From: a bacterium
GTDB lineage: Bacteria > CLD3 > SB21
Length of the DNA stretch: 51,306 bases
Reading direction: 5' to 3'
Assembly (NCBI GenBank): GCA_019695335.1
Contig: JAIBAF010000003.1
Coordinates: forward strand, 1-51,306
In this document: positions 26,632 through 35,000 of the stretch, piece after piece
Layout: every line of letters begins with the position of its first letter
Position numbering within the stretch: position 1 is the stretch's first letter
The notes under the pieces: generated by a model
Database searches by the model: none
What the model saw: only the letters and a program-made list of their open reading frames with translations
Told to the model about the DNA's origin: nothing
Program-made: the position numbers and the translations under genes

Positions 26632-27915
26632 ATGAAACTACACACAAAAATTTTGCTTGGGCTGGTATTTGGATTAATCGCCGGTATTATTGTCAACCAG
26701 ATTTTAGGAGTTAGCGGTAATTCTCACGCTGGGCTTGAAACGTTTATTGCGAATGTTACGGATCCGATCGGACAAATTTTTCTGCGATTGTTATTTATGA
26801 TCGTGGTTCCATTGGTATTTGCTTCGTTGGCACTAGGAGTGGCCAATTTGGGCGATTTGCGATCGGTCGGACGAATAGGAATACGCACTTTAGGTTTTTT
26901 TATTGTATTAACCACGTTAGCCGTAATCCTTGGTCTGATCTTAATTGTCACATTTGAACCGGGTAAGAATTTTGATGCAGGCATGCAGAGCCAATTAATG
27001 TCTATTTATGGTGAAAATACTTCACAAGTTATCCAGAAGAGCAAAGAGATTCAATTTTCAGTGATGACGTTCGTAGACATGGCTTTGCCCAGGAACATAT
27101 TGAGAGCATTTATTGAAATGCAGATGCTGCCCATCATTATTGTTGCTTTATTGTTTGGCATCATGATGACCAAATTCGATACGCCTGTTTTAGGCTCAAC
27201 ACAACGAGGGTTGACAGCGTTAAATGACTTCTCAATACGAATTGTCGATATGGCAATGAAAATAGCGCCCTATGCCGTACCATGTCTTGTATTCGGTATT
27301 GCCTCTCGCTTCGGCGTTGCAATATTGAAACCTCTTGGCTTGTATGTAGCATTGGTTTTTTCAGCTTATTTCATCCACACAATTATGATATATTCAATAT
27401 TATTGCGCACAATTGCATCAATCAATCCTTGGGCGTTTTTCAAAGCCATAAAATCAATTTTAATTACAGCTTTTTCAACGAGTTCGAGTAATGCAACGTT
27501 GCCAACGACTATCCGAGTTACTGAAGAAAATCTAAGCGTTACTCCTAATATAGCCGGGTTTGTGCTTCCATTAGGAGCAACGGTTAATATGAATGGAACG
27601 GCTCTGTATGAAGGTATGACGGTTTTATTTTTAGCAGAAGTGTTTGGTGTTGAGTTGACTATTGCACAGCAAGCTCTGGTAGTAGTTATGGCCGTTTTGA
27701 CTGCAATCGGCACTGCCGGAATTCCTGGGGGATCATTGCCGTTAATCGTTTTGGTCATGCAATCAGTCGGTGTGCCTCCGGAAGGAATCGGAATTATATT
27801 AGGAGTTGATCGGATATTAGATATGGGGCGTACAACTGTTAATGTTACCGGTGATGTCGTTACCGCTGCATGTATTGCAAAATTGGAAGGACAGCCGGCA
27901 AAGATCAATACATGA
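26632..27915 (+). CDS. Dicarboxylate/amino acid:cation symporter (GltP/DctA-like)
   Basis: A multi-pass inner-membrane transporter of 427 residues that brings in glutamate, aspartate or C4-dicarboxylates with Na+ or H+. Family signatures are the Ser-rich hairpin STSSSNATLPTT, LPLGATVNMNGTALYEG, GIPGGSLPLIVLVMQSVG and DRILDMGRTTVNVTGDVVTA. The metal/substrate motif reads NMNGT where the family usual is NMDGT, which could change cation coupling or substrate preference. About eight membrane segments plus two hairpins fit. It follows the terminator at 26519-26554 and is 68 nt before ccmE. No clear promoter was recognised. Confidence 0.93.
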   Translation: MKLHTKILLGLVFGLIAGIIVNQILGVSGNSHAGLETFIANVTDPIGQIFLRLLFMIVVPLVFASLALGVANLGDLRSVGRIGIRTLGFFIVLTTLAVILGLILIVTFEPGKNFDAGMQSQLMSIYGENTSQVIQKSKEIQFSVMTFVDMALPRNILRAFIEMQMLPIIIVALLFGIMMTKFDTPVLGSTQRGLTALNDFSIRIVDMAMKIAPYAVPCLVFGIASRFGVAILKPLGLYVALVFSAYFIHTIMIYSILLRTIASINPWAFFKAIKSILITAFSTSSSNATLPTTIRVTEENLSVTPNIAGFVLPLGATVNMNGTALYEGMTVLFLAEVFGVELTIAQQALVVVMAVLTAIGTAGIPGGSLPLIVLVMQSVGVPPEGIGIILGVDRILDMGRTTVNVTGDVVTAACIAKLEGQPAKINT

Positions 27916-27950
27916 CGGAAATCATTTTGATTTATGCCGTTCGCGCCGTA

Positions 27951-27972
27951 TATTAGAAACAGTTATTAGAAA
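27951..27972 (+). repeat. Tandem 9-bp direct repeat in the ccmE leader
   Basis: TATTAGAAA occurs twice, at 27951-27959 and 27964-27972, with a 13-nt period, just before ccmE. The second copy runs into the AAAGGA ribosome-binding site (27970-27975). It could be chance, a regulator site or a slipped duplication. Confidence 0.5.
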
Positions 27973-27983
27973 GGATTTTTAGC

Positions 27984-28394
27984 ATGGGTAAAAAAAATCT
28001 TAAAGTCATCATCGGTGTTGCGCTCGTAGCAGGCGTTTTGGGTTTTTTAAGCTACAGCGGCTTTGATGAAGGGAAATCATACTATAAATTTGTAGACGAA
28101 CTGAAGGCCATGGGGGACGGAGCTTATGGCAAAAAACTGAAAGTACACGGTAACGTCGTGCCGGGAAGCATCAAAAGAGAAAATGGCAATCTGGAATTTA
28201 TGCTTACTCGTAACGGTGCAACTATTCCGGTCAAATATGTTGGCAAGGACCCAGTGCCGGATACCTTTAAAGATGATTGCGAAGCTGTCATAGACGGTCG
28301 ATATCACAAAGACGGAACATTTGAAGGTACCCAAATTCAAGCGAAATGTGCATCGAAATATGAAGTGGATTATAACGATCTGAAAAAATCATAA
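27984..28394 (+). CDS. ccmE: Cytochrome c maturation heme chaperone CcmE, Cys (CxxxY) type
   Basis: CcmE carries heme covalently on the periplasmic side and hands it to the cytochrome c synthetase. It has one N-terminal anchor (about 7-26), then an OB-like beta domain with KLKVHGNVVPGSIKRENGNL and IPVKYVGKDPVPDTFKDDCE. The heme-attachment site is IQAKCASKYE with C122 and Y126, so the usual HxxxY His is replaced by Cys, as described for Desulfovibrio and archaeal variants. No ccmABCDF genes are within the window. The length of 136 residues is normal. Followed by a terminator at 28426. Confidence 0.87.
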   Translation: MGKKNLKVIIGVALVAGVLGFLSYSGFDEGKSYYKFVDELKAMGDGAYGKKLKVHGNVVPGSIKRENGNLEFMLTRNGATIPVKYVGKDPVPDTFKDDCEAVIDGRYHKDGTFEGTQIQAKCASKYEVDYNDLKKS

Positions 28395-28425
28395 TTCAAA
28401 AATAATAAAATAATATAGATTTATT

Positions 28426-28454
28426 AAATCCCAGGCCGATGGACTGGGATTTTT
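28426..28454 (+). terminator. Rho-independent terminator after ccmE
   Basis: A 9-bp stem AAATCCCAG/CTGGGATTT (28426-28434 and 28444-28452), 9-nt loop, followed by a short T run. It lies 16 nt before the next ATG. Confidence 0.75.
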
Positions 28455-28469
28455 GTTTTAAAAGCCTTT

Positions 28470-31223
28470 ATGACTGTTCAAAATAAAATTACTGCATTAA
28501 TGCTATCAATTGTTGTTTTAATGTCGTTGGCGCTTTATACGATGAATAACCTTGATCATAAGCGCTTTACATACATTCGCCGGAACAGAGCGAATGAAAA
28601 GCTACAACTTTTGAATCATGCTATCGAATTAAAACAAAAGTCATTAGAGTTATTTGTTTATGATTATTCATATTGGGACGACATGTATGAATTCACTAAA
28701 ACTCAAAAAATAGAATGGGCTAAGCAAAATATTGATGCCGTACTTACCAGTTTTAATCTTCAAGGTGTGTGGATTTATGGAAACAAAGGTGAATTAATAT
28801 ACTCAATCTCAAGGCTCGACTACCCACTTAAGTATTTGCCTGTAAAAAAAGAAACGTTTGATATTTTTTTTCAACAAAATCACTTTTCTCATTTTTTCGT
28901 TTGGACAAAAGACGGTCTTCTTGAAATCAGGGGAGCGCCTATCCAGCCCAGCGCTGACAATAAACGTGTAACAGAACCGGCTGGCGTTTTTTTTGCCGGA
29001 AGGTTGTGGAGTGATAATTATTTATCGGAATTTTCTGCACTATTAAATAGCAATGTTGAGTTAACTATCGACGAAACGAGTCAACCGGCGACTTATGATA
29101 CTCTCACCTATATTCAGGTGTCTAGCACGTTAAAAGGCTGGGACGGCCAATCAATCGCCAGAATCATTTCTACTAATAAATCAGAAATGATGACTGAGAT
29201 AATTCGATTATCCAACTTTCAATACTGGATTTTAGTAGGTTTTTCAGTGCTTATAATGTTGCCATTGTATTTCTTGCTTTCCAGATGGGTTTCACGCCCT
29301 CTGCAAAACATTTCAACAGTTTTGGCGCAAGAAAAAACTGATTCGCTGAATAATTTGATTAACCAAACTAATGAATTCGGAAATATTTCACGATTAATAA
29401 AGTATTCTTTTGAGCAGAAACAAAATTTACAAGAAGAAATCGTAAGGAGAAAAAGCGTCGAAAACGTGTTACAGCAATCAGAGAAGGATTATCGTAATTT
29501 ATTCGAGAATGCTGGAAATGCGATTACGATTATTGGTGTTGGCACGATGAATATTCTTGCTGTCAATCATCGCGCTTGCGAAATCTATGGCTATACTCAA
29601 GATGAATTATTTAATGCACCATTTGTTAAGTTATGGTCTCAATCGGCAGAAATGGAATCGCTACGAAACAAAGTGTTGGAAAGTATTCATGCTATTAGTT
29701 TGGAATCAGTTCATCGAAAAAAAGACGGAACATCAATTTTGTTTGATATTAACGCCAGACAAATTGAATACCGGGCAGTGCAAGCCATTTTATGTATTCA
29801 CCATGATATCAGCCAACGAAAGTTAATTGAGGAATTTTCCCTCTCTCATAATATTTTAAACCAAGTTGGTAATCTCGTTATTGTGAGCAATGAAAAAGCT
29901 GAAATTATTTATGTTAATCGCGCTCTTGTCAAAACACTTGGCTATCATCCCCGTGAAGTCCTTGGCGACCTTTGGTGGCATGTTACGCGAGAAACTTCAG
30001 AAGCGGCTATCGCTGAAAAAGAAAATATAAAAAAAATTGTTAAAGGAGAAATGCCGGTAAGCGCAACGTCTTATGAGCGATGGATTCGGCATAAAAATGG
30101 TAGTTTGCGTTGTATTTCATGGCATGATGCGTTGACGTCTGACCATCTTTTAATTGGAGTCGGTCATGACGTTACGGAGCGTGTAATCGCTGAACTAGAG
30201 TTAATTGAAAGTGAAAAAAGATACCGGCTTCTTTTTGAAAGTATTGCGACGGCGACATTCATTTATAATACCGATACAAAAGCTTTTTTAGCCGTTAATA
30301 AAGCGTCATTGGATCTATATGGATACTCAAGGGAGGAATTTCTATCGATGAAACTGAATGATCTGATGACTTACGACTATACTGGGCCAGAGTCAGAGCA
30401 TGAGATGCATGTGGGTCGTCATCAGTTAAAAAGTGGGCGTATTATTGAGGTTGAGCTGATGAGATACGAATTGGTTTTTGATCACCACAAAGCATGCCTG
30501 GTTTTAGTTTCTGATCTTTCAGAAAAAAGAAAAATTGAGTTGGCTGAGATTAAACTAAGAAATCAAAAAATTCGATTGGCGTCGGTTATAAGTGCAATAG
30601 AGGAGGAACGTCGTCGTATTTCCAAAGAATTGCATGACGGCATTGGTCAGCTTTTATCCGCCATTCGGCGCAATATGGAATTATCGGAAAAATCTAGAAA
30701 CGAATCTGACGAAATGCATTTGACTGAACAAAATAAAATTTTATTAGACAATGCACTGGTGGAGACAAAATTAATTGCATACAATCTGATGCCAAGGGTT
30801 CTCGAAGATTTTGGCCTGTATACGGCTATTGAAAGTCTTTTACGACAGATGTTTTCAAAAAATGAAGTCAAAATCGATTTCCAAATTTTTAATTTGGATA
30901 AACGATTATCGCATCCGATTGAATTAGGGGTTTATAGGGTTATTCAGGAGGCGCTCAATAATATTGTAAAACACTCAAAGGCAACCGAAGTATCATTTCA
31001 AATGGTAGGTCATTCAAGTTCTGTAGTGATTACGATAGAAGATAATGGTCAAGGATTCAGTTTGCGTGAAGTTAAACGACGAGAGACGCGAGGGATGGGA
31101 TTAGTCAGTATGCGTGAGCGTATTGAATTTCTCAATGGAAAATTTCATATTGACTCCTCAATTGGCCATGGTACATCTCTCGTTATGGAAATTCCAATTC
31201 CAACGGAGGAAGTAAATGAATAA
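28470..31223 (+). CDS. CHASE4-PAS(x3) sensor histidine kinase, NarL-type (HisKA_3)
   Basis: A 917-residue membrane sensor kinase. It has two transmembrane segments (about 7-25 and 250-270) around an extracytoplasmic CHASE4 domain with the signature YDYSYWDDMYEF. A HAMP-like or linker stretch and then PAS domains follow, at about 340-455 (DYRNLFENAGNAITIIGVGT), 460-575 and 580-690 (RYRLLFESIATATFIYNTD). The dimerisation domain is HisKA_3, EEERRRISKELHDGIGQLLS with H722, and HATPase has IEDNGQGFSLREV and GMGLVSMRERIEFLNG. It overlaps the response regulator gene by 8 nt. The ligand is unknown; CHASE4 often senses small extracellular molecules. Confidence 0.93.
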   Translation: MTVQNKITALMLSIVVLMSLALYTMNNLDHKRFTYIRRNRANEKLQLLNHAIELKQKSLELFVYDYSYWDDMYEFTKTQKIEWAKQNIDAVLTSFNLQGVWIYGNKGELIYSISRLDYPLKYLPVKKETFDIFFQQNHFSHFFVWTKDGLLEIRGAPIQPSADNKRVTEPAGVFFAGRLWSDNYLSEFSALLNSNVELTIDETSQPATYDTLTYIQVSSTLKGWDGQSIARIISTNKSEMMTEIIRLSNFQYWILVGFSVLIMLPLYFLLSRWVSRPLQNISTVLAQEKTDSLNNLINQTNEFGNISRLIKYSFEQKQNLQEEIVRRKSVENVLQQSEKDYRNLFENAGNAITIIGVGTMNILAVNHRACEIYGYTQDELFNAPFVKLWSQSAEMESLRNKVLESIHAISLESVHRKKDGTSILFDINARQIEYRAVQAILCIHHDISQRKLIEEFSLSHNILNQVGNLVIVSNEKAEIIYVNRALVKTLGYHPREVLGDLWWHVTRETSEAAIAEKENIKKIVKGEMPVSATSYERWIRHKNGSLRCISWHDALTSDHLLIGVGHDVTERVIAELELIESEKRYRLLFESIATATFIYNTDTKAFLAVNKASLDLYGYSREEFLSMKLNDLMTYDYTGPESEHEMHVGRHQLKSGRIIEVELMRYELVFDHHKACLVLVSDLSEKRKIELAEIKLRNQKIRLASVISAIEEERRRISKELHDGIGQLLSAIRRNMELSEKSRNESDEMHLTEQNKILLDNALVETKLIAYNLMPRVLEDFGLYTAIESLLRQMFSKNEVKIDFQIFNLDKRLSHPIELGVYRVIQEALNNIVKHSKATEVSFQMVGHSSSVVITIEDNGQGFSLREVKRRETRGMGLVSMRERIEFLNGKFHIDSSIGHGTSLVMEIPIPTEEVNE

Positions 31224-31872
31224 AATTACAATTTTATTGGCTGACGATCATCCGATCGTGCGGAGCGGGCTCCGTTCCTTATTGAGTAGTCAACCTGAAT
31301 TTGAAATCATAGGCGAAGCAGAAAATGGAGAAGAAGCCATTGAAGCGATAAAACGATTGAAACCGGCCATTGCTTTACTAGATATCTCAATGCCAAAATT
31401 ATCCGGAACGGAAGCTGCCAAAATCATTTCGCAAAAATACTCTCATACGAAGGTGATTATTCTTACGATGATTGAAGAAGAAGCCTATATCGGCAAAGTC
31501 ATTGAAGCCGGCGCCTACGCATATTTGCTAAAAGATTCTGGGAATGATGAAATCATCAAAGCCATTCATCGGGTAGTTCAAGGTGAGAAATATTTCAGCC
31601 AAAGCGCTTATGATCTGATAGGACGTCAGTTTTCAAAAAAAAATATTAAAAGCAAAGATGTAGAAAATGACAATGTAATTAACACACTCACTGCACGTGA
31701 AAAAGAAATTCTTGGCTTAATTGCAGAAGGATTAAATTCTCAGCAAATAGCCAAAAAACTTTTTTTAAGTCCGCGAACGATTGAAACGCATCGTTCGAAT
31801 CTGATGCACAAACTCCGCATTCATACCGCTACCGGCCTTGTTCGTTTTGCTATCGAGAATAAGATCGTGTGA
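31216..31872 (+). CDS. NarL/FixJ-family response regulator
   Basis: A 218-residue transcription factor. The receiver has LLADDHPIVRSGLRSLL (D10/D11) and LLDISMP with phosphoacceptor D56. The C-terminal LuxR-type helix-turn-helix is LTAREKEILGLIAEGLNSQQ, IAKKLFLSPRTIETHRSNLM (about 155-200). It is the cognate partner of the CHASE4-PAS kinase, whose gene overlaps its start by 8 nt. It should bind DNA as a dimer once phosphorylated by that kinase. Its targets are unknown; the nearest downstream gene is the giant repeat protein 205 nt away. Confidence 0.94.
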   Translation: MNKITILLADDHPIVRSGLRSLLSSQPEFEIIGEAENGEEAIEAIKRLKPAIALLDISMPKLSGTEAAKIISQKYSHTKVIILTMIEEEAYIGKVIEAGAYAYLLKDSGNDEIIKAIHRVVQGEKYFSQSAYDLIGRQFSKKNIKSKDVENDNVINTLTAREKEILGLIAEGLNSQQIAKKLFLSPRTIETHRSNLMHKLRIHTATGLVRFAIENKIV

Positions 31873-32077
31873 TTCCAATCTCTACGTAGTTTTACTTAAT
31901 AAAATCCGCTTTAATTAAATACGCATTTCACTGGATTGATACCGCCCACATCCTCGTCTATCTTAGCTGAAGTTGACCCGATGACCCTAATTTCTCTCGA
32001 GTCATAATTCTTGTCGTTAGTTATTTTCCATTGAATAGACAGGCGAGTCAAATAAATAACAATCAATAACATACTAA

Positions 32078-35000
32078 ATGATTAGTTTAATGAAGTATTT
32101 ACTGATATTTGTTGGCGTTTTGTTTTTGCTGGTTGAATCGGATTCTTTATGGGCGCTTGGGCAGCCCAATGTTTCCGTAACGCCGTCTCAAACAAACAAT
32201 TTTGGACAATATACCATCACCAGCTCGACGGGCAATGGTAATACCAATTTAATTGCGAATACGGATAGCATCATCATTTTTTTCGGAAGTGCCACGACTT
32301 TACCTTCAAGCATTGATCCAACGTACATTACTGTCAATAATACCGCAGCCAACGCCGTATCGATATATCCAACGTCCTCTAACCGAATTGCCATTCTGAC
32401 ACCGGTCAATATTGCAAAAAATGGCGGTACTATTACAATTGTGATTTCGGCATTGGCGGAAATTGTTAATCCGGCTTCGGCGGGCAACTACACTCTTCAA
32501 ATCGAAACCACAACAGAGAGAGGATTAATTACTTCAACTAATTATTCAATTTCTGCGTCTTCTTCAACTGTATCACAACCTGCCGTAACGCCTAATCCTT
32601 CGGTTGAGAATTTGTCAGCTGCTTACACGGTTGCATTCAATGTTGGAAGCGGTGGACTTTTGACAACCGGTGTTAGCACTATTACAATCGGCTTTCCGAC
32701 CGCTACCGGAATTCCTAACGGGGGTCTGTCGGGTGTTACCGTTAACGGAACAACTGCAAACGCTTCAGCCAATAATGATACGGTAGTCATCATTGCTCCG
32801 TTAAATGTATCCAATAATGAAGCTGTGTCGGTTGTTTTCAGCCTTGGCACGGGATTGAGCAATCCAACATCCGGTACTTACAATCTCAGCGTTAAAACCA
32901 GTTCTGAGAATACTTACGTCTCATCGGCTAACTATACTATTTCATCATCAAATTCTTTATCGGTTACTGCCGTTACGTTATCACCGACGGTGGTTAATGC
33001 ACAAGCACAATATTCGCTCGATTTTGTGACAAGTTCGACCGGAAGCTTGACAGCAAATACGGATAGCATCGTATTTATCTTTCAACCCAATGCATTTTTG
33101 CCGGCGCTGATCGTCAATTCAAATATTACAATTACGAGCGGGGGATTCAGCGATATTGCAGCAGGTATTGCCATCCAGAAATCTAATTCAGCCGACGATG
33201 ATACATTATTTATTAAAACTCCAATTTCTATAGGAAATTCTTCATCCGTAACTTTGAATATTGCATCCACGGCTGGCATTCTCAATCCTTCGGTTTTAGG
33301 AAATTACTATCTGCGTCTTATGACCAGCAAAGACAGGACACCGGTGTCCTCAAGCGCTTATGCTGTGACTAATACGAGTACCACAGTCTCTCAATCCATT
33401 GTGACTCCGACTTTAACAACTGCCAGTGCGAAATCACCTTATCGCATTGATTTTAATCTGGGAGCGAATGGTCGGTTAAATCCAGGCACGAGTACAATCA
33501 CTTTGACTTTCGCTTCAGGTTACACATTAAGTACGACTGCGTCCGATTATGATTCAACTTATATATCGGTAGCCAGTGGAGCTTTTATTCAAATTCCAAC
33601 CACGAATATTGCGCCGAATAATACTGCAAAGACTATTCAATTTACAATTCCGTCGAGCGTAATCTCACACAACAATGATAACATTGTATTGATTGTAAAA
33701 AGAAGGGTTGGGGCACAGCCCATTACCAATCCAACTGCGGGCAATTATAACTTGGGTGTCAAAACTAGCGTTGAAGCCTCTAATATTAATTCTGCTACTT
33801 ATAACATCGGCGGAACTTCTATTGCTCTTACTGGTATTACATTGTCGAATTCAACTGTAAATAGTAATTCAACATACACGTTTAGTTTCACTGGTAATAA
33901 CTTAAACGGATCCGGAGGCTCGCCTGATGTTATCACAATTACTTTTCCTGAAGGCACTGTTTTACCCGCCACAATTGCTGCGACTAACATAACTTTAAAC
34001 GGTGCTCAGCCAGCAAGCGCTAGCATTAATACATCAACTCGGACTGTTACCGTAACTGTTCAAAATGGTAATGTTTCGAGCCCATTTACGCTGGTACTGG
34101 GATCGACCACAGCCGTTATTTCTAATCCAACGGTTCCAAGTACATCATTTTACAAAGTTACGATGTATACTTCACAAAATCTTGCCCCGGTTACATCGAC
34201 GGCCTATACGATTGCCGGGCATAGTACATCTGTAACGGCAGTAAGTGCTACAGCTAGTCCGTCAGTACAAAATGCCACTAGCAGTATTTATACAGTCACT
34301 TTCACGACATCTTCAACAGGAAAACTCGCCGGTGGAACTGCATCGGGGTCAAGCAGCATCACAATTGCTTTTGGCTCCCGCACAAGAATTCCGTCAAGCA
34401 TCACGGCATCGAGTGTAAAAGTCAATTCAAATGCTTGCCAAACAGTTACCGTATTGACTAGCGGTGACAGCGGTAAAATTAAAATCAATATACCTGATGG
34501 GTTGACTATCGACAACAATACTGCAGTATCCGTCGTATTTGATACATCAGCACGACTGGACAATCGAAATCCATTCGGGACCAGTACGATTGTCGTTAAA
34601 ACGTCATCGGATACGACTAATGCATCCGGGACATATACAATTACACTAACTCAGTTGCTGGCAGTCACTTCTGTTGTACCATCACCATCCAGAATTAATG
34701 CAGCCAGCGGATATTCGATTAAGTTTACCACAGGTTCAAGCGGCGCCTTGAATCAAGGTGATACGATTCGAATTGCTTTTCCTTCCAATACTTTCGTTCC
34801 GTCCAGCATCAATAAAAATGATTTAACGGTAAACGGCATTAATCCATTGGTCAATCCGACTGTAATTGGCGATACGATCAAAGTCAATGTTCCCCAGGCT
34901 GGCGGCATTGCAAATTTAACGAATGTAACGATACTTATTAATAGCGCGGCTGGTATTTTGAATCCGACTACGATTGGAACCTACACCCTTCAGGTGCGTA

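Noticed and set aside
27366-27908. 180-codon minus-strand frame inside the symporter gene
   Set aside because: It mirrors a well-supported membrane transporter; the reading is a shadow with composition typical of antisense of hydrophobic codons.
31873-32077. 205-nt gap after the NarL regulator, checked for RNA genes or a promoter
   Set aside because: No tRNA-like fold, terminator or convincing promoter pair was found.
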